From NCBI GenBank assembly GCA_020060215.1, contig JAGVAP010000060.1, positions 24,823 to 88,822 on the forward strand: a stretch of 64,000 nucleotides of DNA, read 5' to 3'. The DNA comes from Deltaproteobacteria bacterium. Lineage in GTDB: Bacteria; Desulfobacterota; DSM-4660; Desulfatiglandales; HGW-15. A program made the translations under genes and the position numbers. This document shows, piece after piece, positions 1 through 7,802 of this stretch (its first letter is position 1; every line of letters starts with the position of its first letter). The notes beneath the pieces are model-generated. The model was not told the DNA's origin. It ran no database searches and saw only the letters and a program-made list of their open reading frames with translations.

Positions 1-423
1 GATCAGATCCCGGCTCAAGGGGCCGGGAAGAAACCTGGAAAGGGCCTCCGGGGTGAATTCTCCAACATAGAGCGTGTTCTCTGAAAAGGAGAGCACCTCG
101 AGCCTCCCGCGGTCGATCAGGATGTGCAGGATGGGCTGTCCCCAGTCGTCGGTGACCTCGATCTTGACCCTGAACGGGTCCCTTGAGCCGACCATGACGA
201 TGTTGGACCCCTCTTCGCCGGCCCAGCTCTTCGCCGTGACGACTCCCCGGATGTAGAAGGATCGGACTTCCCTCTCCTGCCGCTCCATCATGGATACAGC
301 CTGATCCACCTGTGTCCCGCTGAGCGGCGGCTCGGCAGGCCCCACCCTGAAGCCGGCACAGCCGACCAGAAGCAGGAGGAGGAAGGGTACGATCGCCATC
401 GTAGCTCGCAGATACCGCTTCAT
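1..423 (-). CDS. Lipoprotein, N-terminal part (gene runs off the left edge)
   Basis: An ATG at 423 opens a frame that stays open to the window edge (141 codons seen). It begins with a basic n-region and a hydrophobic stretch ending in a lipobox, LLVGC, with the lipidated Cys at about residue 22, so the product should be an envelope lipoprotein. The visible mature part (motifs SFYIRGVVTAK, IVMVGSRDPFRVKIEV, VLSFSENTLYVGEFT) has the beta-rich look of LolB/DUF4292-like lipoproteins; such a gene often follows a TPR lipoprotein gene in Desulfobacterota, but this assignment is inference. A hairpin terminator lies between it and the TPR gene upstream, so it may be transcribed separately. The Shine-Dalgarno is weak. 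Confidence 0.7.
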   Translation of the reverse strand, partial: MKRYLRATMAIVPFLLLLLVGCAGFRVGPAEPPLSGTQVDQAVSMMERQEREVRSFYIRGVVTAKSWAGEEGSNIVMVGSRDPFRVKIEVTDDWGQPILHILIDRGRLEVLSFSENTLYVGEFTPEALSRFLPGPLSRDLI

Positions 424-517
424 CGGTCTTTTCGGCCGATGGGCGGCGGTTCTTCGTTCTCGAAAGGGGACTCCCACAGCCCACCCCTTTTCCATCTTCA
501 TAGCGCTCAAGCGGGGC

Positions 518-550
518 TACAAAACAAAGTCCCCGGATCAAACCGGGGAC
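518..550 (-). terminator. Intrinsic terminator after the TPR lipoprotein gene
   Basis: A perfect 8-bp GC-rich stem (GTCCCCGG / CCGGGGAC, 529-536 and 543-550) with a 6-nt loop is followed, on the minus strand, by a T-rich tract (ACTTTGTTTTG). It lies about 30 nt past the TPR gene stop. This is the clearest Rho-independent terminator I see in the window. Confidence 0.8.
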
Positions 551-581
551 CGTGCTCCTTCCTCCATTCCTGGTCTCCCGA

Positions 582-2351
582 TCACTTCAGGAGCCGCTGT
601 ACCCTCTCGATCTTCTCCTTGATCTTCTCAGGCTCAGGATGATTGAGGGAATCGGCCTTCTGATACATCTCGCGGCTCTTCGCGTAGTCCTTCTTCATGA
701 AATAGGCATCCCCCAGATGCTCTGCAATGGTCGGATCGTTCGGGACGAGTCCGGCCGCCCTCTCCAGGTGGCGAACGGCATCATCGAACAACCCTTTCTG
801 GTAATAGACCCAACCGAGGCTGTCGATGATGTAGCCGCTGTCCGGTTTGAGCTCCAGTGCCTTCTCGATCAGCCTCTTCGCCTCGTCGAGGTGGATCCCC
901 TGTTCGGCATAGGTGTACCCGATATAATTCAGGGCATCCGCATGATCCGGATTGACTTCAAGCACCCTTTTCATCTGTGCAAGGCAATCTTCCTTTTCAC
1001 CGGCCTTGTCCAGGACCACCCCGATCTTGAAGATCAACTCGGCGTTCCGGGGGTCCTCCTTCAAACCGGCGTTCAGGACCTCGATGGCCCTGGTGTACTG
1101 TTTCTGCCCCTCCAGAATGGACGCGGACATGAGATAGAGCTCCGGCTTCTCCTTCTGGAAAGAGATGGCATCCTCCAGCACCCGTAAGGCCTCTTCGTGT
1201 TTTTCCTGCGTCTCGAGGATGTAGGCGACGTGGATCCTCGCATTGATGTACAGATCGGACTCCCTTTGCAGTTTTTCGAAATGCTGCAGGGCCTTGTCCA
1301 GGTCTCCCTTCTCTTCATATGCGGTTGCGAGATAGTAGCGGGACTTGTGATCCTCCGGAAAGGCGGTGACGATCAATTCGAGCTCGGCGATGGACTCGTC
1401 CAGCTTCCCCTGGCGCAGGTAGATCAGCCCCAGGGTCTGGCGGGCGGGCTCGCCGGGTTTCGAGCTCTTCTCGATCTCCTTCATGTGCCTCCGCGCCTTT
1501 TCCTCCTGGCCCATAGCGAAGAAGACGTTGATGAGTCTCTCGCGGATGACGGCATTGGTCGGATAGTAGCTCAGGAGTCTCTCGTACACCTCCACCGCCT
1601 GGTCATAACTCTTCTCCATCTGGTAGAGGCTTCCCAGGTCGAAGAGGGCAGGCTCCATGGTCTTGTTCAGTTTCAGCGCCGCCTGGTAGCTGTCCTCCGC
1701 CTCCCTGAAATTCTTCAATTCCAGGTTGATCCTCCCGAGGTAATAGTGCGCGATGACCAGGTTCGGGTCATGCTGGATGAGCGTATTCAGGTGTCCCAAG
1801 GCGGTTTCGTGCTGCTTCCCCCTGATCAGGATGGCGACCAGAAAGAGCCTGGAGCGGTGCTGGTTGGGATCGAGGTCGAGGACCTCCTCATACATCTTTC
1901 TTGCAGACTCGTCATCGTGGGAAAGCGTGTAGATCTCAGCGAGCAGGGTGCGGCACTCCACGTTCTGGGGATCCAGTCCGATCGCCTTCTTCGCGTGCTC
2001 CGCCGCCCTGTCATACTCCTTCATCTCCCTGAGGAGGACGGCGATCTCCTTGTGAAGGTATACCGAGTCAGGATTGTTTGCGATCGCCTTCTCCAGATGC
2101 GTCACGGCCTCGGAGTATTTCCCTTCGACGGCATAGAGGGATGACCTGATGTATTCGGCGTAGGCGTTCTTGAGCCGATCTTCCTCCATCGACCTGGCGG
2201 CCGTCTTTTCCTGGGCGACCGGCTGCTGCCTCGCAGGGCCCCAGGCGCAGGAAGCGAGGCCGAAGATGACGATCGCGCCGAAAAGGGGCGCCGGCCACCT
2301 TCGCCGGTTCCTGTGGCTGCAAAGGCGGGGCGGAACGGCCCTGTGGTCCAT
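582..2351 (-). CDS. Large tetratricopeptide-repeat lipoprotein
   Basis: About 589 aa. The N-terminus has an arginine-rich n-region, a hydrophobic core and the lipobox GLASC (Cys at about residue 35 from this start), so it should be an envelope lipoprotein. The rest is an almost unbroken array of roughly 14 TPR units (for example EYDRAAEHAKKAIGLDP, AEDSYQAALKLN, AVRHLERAAGLVPND), expected to form a protein-binding superhelix. A longer start (TTG at 2402, with GAGGAG close by) overlaps the end of the sigma-factor gene; I prefer the ATG at 2351 because it gives a normal-length signal peptide. It follows rpoH by 31 nt, so it is probably the last gene of the envelope/heat-shock operon. Exact role is not deducible. 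Confidence 0.85.
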   Translation of the reverse strand: MDHRAVPPRLCSHRNRRRWPAPLFGAIVIFGLASCAWGPARQQPVAQEKTAARSMEEDRLKNAYAEYIRSSLYAVEGKYSEAVTHLEKAIANNPDSVYLHKEIAVLLREMKEYDRAAEHAKKAIGLDPQNVECRTLLAEIYTLSHDDESARKMYEEVLDLDPNQHRSRLFLVAILIRGKQHETALGHLNTLIQHDPNLVIAHYYLGRINLELKNFREAEDSYQAALKLNKTMEPALFDLGSLYQMEKSYDQAVEVYERLLSYYPTNAVIRERLINVFFAMGQEEKARRHMKEIEKSSKPGEPARQTLGLIYLRQGKLDESIAELELIVTAFPEDHKSRYYLATAYEEKGDLDKALQHFEKLQRESDLYINARIHVAYILETQEKHEEALRVLEDAISFQKEKPELYLMSASILEGQKQYTRAIEVLNAGLKEDPRNAELIFKIGVVLDKAGEKEDCLAQMKRVLEVNPDHADALNYIGYTYAEQGIHLDEAKRLIEKALELKPDSGYIIDSLGWVYYQKGLFDDAVRHLERAAGLVPNDPTIAEHLGDAYFMKKDYAKSREMYQKADSLNHPEPEKIKEKIERVQRLLK

Positions 2352-2382
2352 CGAAGGGGCGACCCCGTTGGAAACCGCGTGC

Positions 2383-3396
2383 TTATTTGATAAAGGTGCC
2401 AAAATTCTCCTCGAAATTGGGTATTTCTTCTTTCAACCAGTTCTTGATATTGCGGATAATCCTCTCCTGGATCTGTCTGGCCCTTTCCCTGGAGATCTTG
2501 TACTTGTCCCCGAATTCCTGCAGGGTCATGGGCTGCTCGGCCATGATCCGGTTATCGAATATATCCAGCTCCTTCCCCTTGAGCCGGCTCCTGTACTCTT
2601 CCAGCTTCTCCAGGAGGATGCGCCGGTTCTCCTGTGTCGACAGCTGCTCATCGACGGCGATGCTCGTGTCCGGGATGAACGAGCCGTACACCTCTTTGCC
2701 CTCGTCGCCCACCGGCGCGTTGAGGGAGACCTCCCCTCCGCCCAGCCGCTGGCTCATCTCCTCCACTTCCTTCTCCCTCACATCCAGTCTTTCCGCAAGA
2801 AGCTTCGGCTCCGGATCATAGCCCTGGGCGATCAACCGGTCGCGCTCCTTCGCGAGATTGAAGAAGAGCTTGCGCTGGGTCTGTGTGGTCCCGATCTTGA
2901 CAAGCTTCCAGTTCTCCATGATGAACTTGAGCATGTAGGCCTTGATCCAGAAAGAGGCGTAGTAGGAGAACTTGATGCCCCGGTAAGGATCGAATTTCCC
3001 GACGGCCTGCAGCAGCCCGACATTGCCCTCCTGGATCAGATCCAGAAGGCTTCGGGTCCAGTAACGGTGAAAATCCATCGCGATCTTCACCACCAGTCTC
3101 AGGTTGGATGTGACCAACCGGTAGGCCGCGTGCTTGTCTTTCTTCTCCCTTACCCGGATCGCCAGTTCCAGCTCTTCTTCCCTTGTGAGAAGACGATAGT
3201 TCTTGATCTCCATCAGATAGATCTGGAGCGGGTCGTAGGGGACAAGCGCCCTTTCCTTGATCGGAACCGCCGAGACCAGATCCGCTTCGGCAGCGGGTGC
3301 AGAGCCGCCCGGGGCCGGCCTCGTCTTCTTCTCGGCCTTGGTCTTCCTGGGCTTCACCGGCGTGGCCGGGCTCTTTTTCTTTTCTCTTTTTACCAT
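2383..3396 (-). CDS. rpoH: RNA polymerase sigma-32-type (heat-shock) factor
   Basis: A group 3 sigma-70 family protein of about 337 aa. Region 2 is clear (NLRLVVKIAMDFHRYW, DLIQEGNVGLLQAVGKFDP, FSYYASFWIKAYM), region 4 carries a helix-turn-helix (MTLQEFGDKYKISRERARQI), and between them is the RpoH box QRKLFFNL, diagnostic of sigma-32 in Proteobacteria. A lysine/proline-rich tail (KREKKKSPATPVKPRKTK) precedes region 1.2. Start chosen at the ATG at 3396; an upstream TTG (3522) adds a low-complexity extension without a ribosome site. It sits 174 nt after tyrS and just before a TPR lipoprotein, downstream of two periplasmic PPIases. The 174-nt gap could hold its own promoter, but I see no strong one. 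Confidence 0.88.
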   Translation of the reverse strand: MVKREKKKSPATPVKPRKTKAEKKTRPAPGGSAPAAEADLVSAVPIKERALVPYDPLQIYLMEIKNYRLLTREEELELAIRVREKKDKHAAYRLVTSNLRLVVKIAMDFHRYWTRSLLDLIQEGNVGLLQAVGKFDPYRGIKFSYYASFWIKAYMLKFIMENWKLVKIGTTQTQRKLFFNLAKERDRLIAQGYDPEPKLLAERLDVREKEVEEMSQRLGGGEVSLNAPVGDEGKEVYGSFIPDTSIAVDEQLSTQENRRILLEKLEEYRSRLKGKELDIFDNRIMAEQPMTLQEFGDKYKISRERARQIQERIIRNIKNWLKEEIPNFEENFGTFIK

Positions 3397-3570
3397 GGTC
3401 GAAGCATTGATCCCGCCCCTGTCCGTCGCCTTGGCGCCGGCAGGGCCTGTCGTCGAGTTCTCATGGAAGCAGGACCCCCGGCCGGCAGTACGTCCACCCC
3501 TCGAAAGGTCCTCGTTCTGCAAACCGGTTCGCTGAAAACCCCGTACATCCTGTCATCCTGTCCTGCAGTC

Positions 3571-4800
3571 TCACGCCAGGGTGATCCGCAGATAGCGCTT
3601 CTTCCCGGCCCTGATCAGGATCGTATCGTTCTTCAGGTCCCGGGTGGTGATGATCCGATCGAAGGCCTCCAGCCTTTCCCCATTGACATAGCCCCCTCCC
3701 TGCGTGATCAGCCGCCGGGCCTCCGCCCTCGTCTTGCAGAGTCCGATCTTCTCGAACAGCTGAAAGGCGGGGATTCCATGCTCCAGCTCTCCTGCGCTCA
3801 AAGGATAGGTAGGCACCCCTTCTCCGAACTCGGAGGATTCCGCCCCGAAGAGCTGGCGAGAAGCGGCCCTCGCCGCCTCGGCCTCCTCCCGGCCATGGCA
3901 GAGGCTGGTCGCTTCGTAGGCGAGGACTTCCTTGGCCGCATTGATCTCTTCTCCGGGGAGCGAGCCGAGACGGTTGACCTCATCCATCGGGAGGAAGGTG
4001 AAGAGCGCCAGGAACCGCTGGACGTCCCGATCGTCCTGGTTGATCCAGTACTGATAATAATCATAGGGCGAAGTGAGCTCCCTGTCCAGCCACACGGCGC
4101 CCTTGTGGGTTTTTCCCATCTTGATCCCGGAGGAGGTGGTGATCAGAGGAAACGTGAGGGCAAAGGCCATTTCGCCCTCCAGGCGACGGATGAGATCCAC
4201 CCCGGCAAGGATATTGCCCCACTGATCGTTTCCGCCCATCTGGAGCCGGCAACCGAAGTACTTGAAAAGATGCCAGAAGTCATATGCCTGGAGAAGCATA
4301 TAATTGAACTCGATGAAGCTGAGGCCCGTCTCCAGCCTGGACCGGTAACTCTCGGCGGCGAGCATCCTGTTCACGCTGAAGTGAACGCCTATCTCCCTGA
4401 GGAAGGTGATGTAGTTCAGATCCGTCAGCCAGTCCGCGTTGTTGACCATCAGGGCCTTGCCCTCGGCGAAATCGATGAACCTGGAGAGCTGGGCCTGGAT
4501 GCTCTCCGCATTGCGCCCGATCTGCTCCCGGGTCATGATGGGGCGGCTCTCCGTCCTTCCGCTCGGGTCTCCAACGAGCGTCGTACCCCCTCCTACCACG
4601 GCAATCGGCCTGTGACCCGCCCGCTGCATGTGGGCAAGGGACATGATCGGCACCAGGCTTCCGACGTGCAGACTGCTGGCCGTAGGGTCGAAACCGATGT
4701 AACAGGTGGTCGGGCCCCGAAGCAGCTCCCTGAGCATCCCTTCGTCCGAGACCTGCTCTACGAAACCCCGCTCCATGAATATGTCAAAGACATTCTCCAA
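3571..4800 (-). CDS. tyrS: Tyrosyl-tRNA synthetase
   Basis: 409 aa, usual length for bacterial TyrRS. It charges tRNA-Tyr in the cytosol. The class I signature appears as SSLHVGSLVP (HIGH-like), the KMSKS loop is KMGKT, and tyrosine/ATP pocket motifs VGDPSGR and MGGNDQWGN are present. The C-terminus has an S4 RNA-binding domain (KTRAEARRLITQGGGYVNG). Translation probably starts at TTG 4800, directly after the TGA of the RodZ-like gene, because the MENVFDI start matches relatives; an ATG eight codons later is the alternative. The tight junction implies translational coupling. Confidence 0.95.
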   Translation of the reverse strand: MENVFDIFMERGFVEQVSDEGMLRELLRGPTTCYIGFDPTASSLHVGSLVPIMSLAHMQRAGHRPIAVVGGGTTLVGDPSGRTESRPIMTREQIGRNAESIQAQLSRFIDFAEGKALMVNNADWLTDLNYITFLREIGVHFSVNRMLAAESYRSRLETGLSFIEFNYMLLQAYDFWHLFKYFGCRLQMGGNDQWGNILAGVDLIRRLEGEMAFALTFPLITTSSGIKMGKTHKGAVWLDRELTSPYDYYQYWINQDDRDVQRFLALFTFLPMDEVNRLGSLPGEEINAAKEVLAYEATSLCHGREEAEAARAASRQLFGAESSEFGEGVPTYPLSAGELEHGIPAFQLFEKIGLCKTRAEARRLITQGGGYVNGERLEAFDRIITTRDLKNDTILIRAGKKRYLRITLA

Positions 4801-5649
4801 TCAATTGCCCTCCAGTCGATGCCTGAATTCCTCCGGGAGACTGAGCCTGACCACCTGTCCGGCATTGCCCAGGGCAGGCACCTCCCGGCCGTTCCATTCC
4901 AGATCGATTCCGTTTGCGTTTCCGATGATGAGATAGAACCCGCGGTTGGCGGTCCACTCGGGCTGTTGTCCCGGTTGGAACATGTATTCCCTGGGGGTCA
5001 GGTCATCCACGTAGATCTTTACCCAGGTCCGCGAATGGACCTTTCCTTTCAACCTGTGCGGACCTTCGTTTTCCGGAATCTCCACATCGGCTGCAGGGAT
5101 CTCCACGGCAACGACCTCGTGGTGCTCCTCCCCCCTTTCTCCGGCGTTCTCCTCCATCTTTTCCTGGACTGCCGCCGCACCCGAGACCCCGACCGGAACG
5201 CTCCTCTCGGGATCTGCGACCATCGGAACCTGTGACCCCTCCAGGGTCGAAAGGGTGTCCGGCGGTCCATAGTTCTTCCACAACGCGAAAACGGCTACGG
5301 CCCCCAACAGGCAAAGCAGGAAAAACGGACCTTTTCTCCGTCTTCGGAGGGTCTCTCCCGGGGTGCGAAGGGATCCCCCGCCCGCGGCCGGCTTTCTGCC
5401 GTAGATCTCCAGGACCCGGTTTTCGTCGATCGACAGCACCTTGGCATAGGTCTTCAGAAAACCCCTTACAAATGCCGTTGAAGGCAGGCCGTCCCAGTCC
5501 TCATCCTCTATGTCCTTGATGATCTTGGGACGCAGCCTCGTCCGCTCCGCGACATCCTCGAGGGTCAGTCCCTTCTTCTCCCTCTCTTCCCGCAGGAGCC
5601 GACCTGGTCCGTCGACGGTCCGGGTTTCCGTCTTCTCCTCTTCTTTCAT
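4801..5649 (-). CDS. RodZ-like HTH / membrane / DUF4115 protein
   Basis: 282 aa with three parts: a cytoplasmic HTH_25 domain (REEREKKGLTLEDVAERTRL, then FVRGFLKTYAKVL) at residues about 15-85, one transmembrane helix after RRRRK (FFLLCLLGAVAVFALW, about 108-125), and a periplasmic C-terminal beta domain (DUF4115, about 195-280: TWVKIYVDD, YLIIGNANGIDLEWNG). This is the architecture of RodZ, which links MreB to the envelope, although mreB is 38 kb away here. A low-complexity Glu/Ala linker follows the helix. The stop codon touches the TTG of tyrS. Confidence 0.85.
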   Translation of the reverse strand: MKEEEKTETRTVDGPGRLLREEREKKGLTLEDVAERTRLRPKIIKDIEDEDWDGLPSTAFVRGFLKTYAKVLSIDENRVLEIYGRKPAAGGGSLRTPGETLRRRRKGPFFLLCLLGAVAVFALWKNYGPPDTLSTLEGSQVPMVADPERSVPVGVSGAAAVQEKMEENAGERGEEHHEVVAVEIPAADVEIPENEGPHRLKGKVHSRTWVKIYVDDLTPREYMFQPGQQPEWTANRGFYLIIGNANGIDLEWNGREVPALGNAGQVVRLSLPEEFRHRLEGN

Positions 5650-5707
5650 GGGGGAAATACGAGCTCCTCTCTGGATCGTGCACGCAAGAGCGGCCGATGA
5701 AGGGGTG

Positions 5708-6679
5708 TCAGAAGATGATCTTCGTGTAGGACTTCTCTCTCAGTTCTCGGATCCAGGTCGTGTACCTGCTGTTGACCTCGTCCTGATAAATCGCAGAGAA
5801 GATCGCATCCTTCACCTCGCTCAGATCCCTCTCTTCCCCTCCTTCTCTTCCGAGGAGCTTGATGATCTGGATGCCGTTCCTTCGTTCGATGAGGCCGCTG
5901 TGGCCTCCAACAGCGATGTCCTTCAGGATCTTCTGCAGTTCCGGGTCCAGCTGGGAAAGCTTGAACGTACCGATCTCTCCTCCCTCATCAGCGCCCGGTC
6001 CCTCTGAATACCTCTTCGCCAGCCCTCCGAAATCTTCGCCGCCCTTCAGGAGCTGCAGGATCTCTTCGCCTTTCCTGCGGAGTCTCTCGCTCTCCTCCTC
6101 GCCGGGGCCTCTTCGAATCAGCACGATGCCTGCGAGGTGAACCTTTCCATCGCCGGCGTACTTGGCCTTGTTTTCTTCATAGTACTTTCTGATCCGCTCC
6201 TCGGTAATGATGATCTTCGATTTCACCTCCGAATTGATCAGATGAATGCGCTCCAGGTCTCTCTTGACCTTCTCCCGGAACCTGTCATAGGCGAGCCCTT
6301 CCTTCCGAAGGGCCTCCAGAAGGTCCTCCTGGGTCCAGCGGTTGTCGCTCTTGATCCGCTCCACGGCTTCGTCCAGCTGCTTCTGGGTGATCCTGATGTT
6401 GAGCTCCCGGACCTTCGCCTCGGTGATCTTCTCGTCGATCATATACTCCAGGATCTTCTTTCTCGTGTCCTGAAAGGCTTCTTCGTTCGTGCTCTTGAGT
6501 TGAACGGGGGTCATTCCGGTCACTTCTTTGATCCTGGTGTTCAGTTCGTGAAGGGTGATGACCTCATCGTTCACGTAGGCCACGATCCTGTTCAGCGGCT
6601 CTGCTGCAATGACAGGCGCCGAAATCACGACCAGGGAACTCACGGCAACAAGGAAGTTCATCAGTCTTCGGATCTTCAT
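5708..6679 (-). CDS. SurA-type periplasmic chaperone / peptidyl-prolyl isomerase
   Basis: 323 aa with a Sec signal peptide (hydrophobic NFLVAVSSLVVISAPVIA, cleavage near AAEP). The SurA_N chaperone domain follows (NRIVAYVNDEVITLHELN to the EKVKRDLERIHLI helix), then one parvulin domain (HLAGIVLIRRG, DFGGLAKRYSEGPGADEGGE, IGTFKLSQLDPELQKIL). E. coli SurA has two parvulin domains; one is usual in Desulfobacterota. Family role: outer-membrane protein folding in the periplasm. The ATG follows the stop of the upstream PPIase gene without a gap (TAGATG) and has GGAG 10 nt upstream, so the two are translated together. Confidence 0.9.
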   Translation of the reverse strand: MKIRRLMNFLVAVSSLVVISAPVIAAEPLNRIVAYVNDEVITLHELNTRIKEVTGMTPVQLKSTNEEAFQDTRKKILEYMIDEKITEAKVRELNIRITQKQLDEAVERIKSDNRWTQEDLLEALRKEGLAYDRFREKVKRDLERIHLINSEVKSKIIITEERIRKYYEENKAKYAGDGKVHLAGIVLIRRGPGEEESERLRRKGEEILQLLKGGEDFGGLAKRYSEGPGADEGGEIGTFKLSQLDPELQKILKDIAVGGHSGLIERRNGIQIIKLLGREGGEERDLSEVKDAIFSAIYQDEVNSRYTTWIRELREKSYTKIIF

Positions 6680-7624
6680 CTATGCCCACTCCAGCTTTTC
6701 CAGCAGCTCCTGGTTGATGGTCATGGGGAATTGTTCTTCCAGCCTTTTCAGCCATTCACTGAAGAATGCCTCCTCCTTTTGCGAGAAGAGCTTTCTCTCG
6801 ATCTCCGGCGCCACCTCCGGCAGGCTCGGCGCGCCTTCGACCCGCTTCGAGGTCACCTGAAAGATGTGGAATCCGTAGGGGGTCTCCACAACGGGGCTGA
6901 ACCGTCCGATCGGGAGAGAGAAAAGGACCTTGTCGATTCGCTCATCCAGTTCACCCTGCTCGACCCAGCCCATTTCGCCCCCCCCTGCTGCAAGCTCCTC
7001 CGTCTTCCCGCCCTTGGCCAGTTTGGCGGCGAGCTCCTGCGCCTCCTTTTTCGTGGGCAGGATCACCTGCCTCGCCTTCACCGAGGGTGGTCTCTTGAAT
7101 TCCTGGGCATGGGCTTCATAATAGGCCCTGATTTCTTCGGCCGTGGGGGCGGGCACGGTCTCCAGCGCCTTTTCGATGATCTTGCGCATCAGGATCTGTT
7201 CTCTCAGCCCCTCCTTCCATTCTTCCAGATCGATGGCCCGCTTGAGGAGGATCTCCTCGAAATCCTGTCCATAGTCCCTCCGAATCTCGGACACGGCGGC
7301 CTCCACCTCTTCTTCAGAGACCGAGATCCCTCTCTCCCGTCCGTATTCAAGAATACGGCAATGGTCCACGAGCCTTTCCACCAGGACCGCGGTCAGACGC
7401 TTCTTGTCTTCGGGTACGGTCTCGACGTCGGGCATCAGCCGCTTCAACTCGATCTTGAGCTGGTCTGCGGTTAGACTCCGCTTCCCTACGGTCACCACCG
7501 GTCTCGTGTCGCGAGGGTCGACCGCGCCGCAGCCCGCGGGAACGACCAGGGCGGCCGCGAGAAGGAGAAGGCAAAGGGGCCGCGCGAGCTTCAGGACTTT
7601 ATGAGCTGTGAAGCGAAATGGCAT
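6680..7624 (-). CDS. Parvulin-type peptidyl-prolyl isomerase lipoprotein
   Basis: About 314 aa from ATG 7624. A signal peptide (LARPLCLLLLAAALVVPAGC) ends in a lipobox with Cys at residue 32, so the protein should be membrane-anchored and face the periplasm. A SurA_N-like helical region (LTADQLKIELKRLMPD to REQILMRKIIEKAL) is followed by a parvulin domain (VKARQVILPTKKEAQELAAKL, GEMGWVEQGELDERIDKVLF, VVETPYGFHIFQVTSK). It heads the operon with the SurA-like gene and probably works with it on outer-membrane proteins. A longer frame to 7747 is open but its extra 41 residues look non-coding. Confidence 0.87.
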   Translation of the reverse strand: MPFRFTAHKVLKLARPLCLLLLAAALVVPAGCGAVDPRDTRPVVTVGKRSLTADQLKIELKRLMPDVETVPEDKKRLTAVLVERLVDHCRILEYGRERGISVSEEEVEAAVSEIRRDYGQDFEEILLKRAIDLEEWKEGLREQILMRKIIEKALETVPAPTAEEIRAYYEAHAQEFKRPPSVKARQVILPTKKEAQELAAKLAKGGKTEELAAGGGEMGWVEQGELDERIDKVLFSLPIGRFSPVVETPYGFHIFQVTSKRVEGAPSLPEVAPEIERKLFSQKEEAFFSEWLKRLEEQFPMTINQELLEKLEWA

Positions 7625-7761
7625 GGTTCTCGTAGGTCGTATGAGCCTGCGGTTCCTCACCTCCCGTGAAACCGGACGATGAACGGCCTTGCAGCCTGAC
7701 ACGGCACTGCCTCTCATCTCGAGCTCTGGCAGGGGAGTTCGGGTCACTGGGAAACCTGGTT

Positions 7762-7789
7762 AGATTATCAGGAATGCCCGGATTTGCAA
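7762..7789 (-). promoter_or_regulatory. Possible promoter of the envelope/heat-shock operon
   Basis: On the minus strand TTGCAA is followed after 16 nt by TAATCT, just past the mfd stop and about 140 nt before the PPIase lipoprotein start. The match to sigma-70 is moderate (4/6 and 3/6), so this is only a candidate. Confidence 0.3.
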
Positions 7790-7802
7790 GGAGATTCTAA
7801 AT

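Noticed and set aside
2170..5235. 1021-codon plus-strand open frame
   Set aside because: It lies antisense to the TPR, rpoH, tyrS and RodZ-like genes, which have clear family motifs. The translation is Leu/Gly/Asp/Arg-rich without any domain, a typical shadow of GC-rich codon bias.
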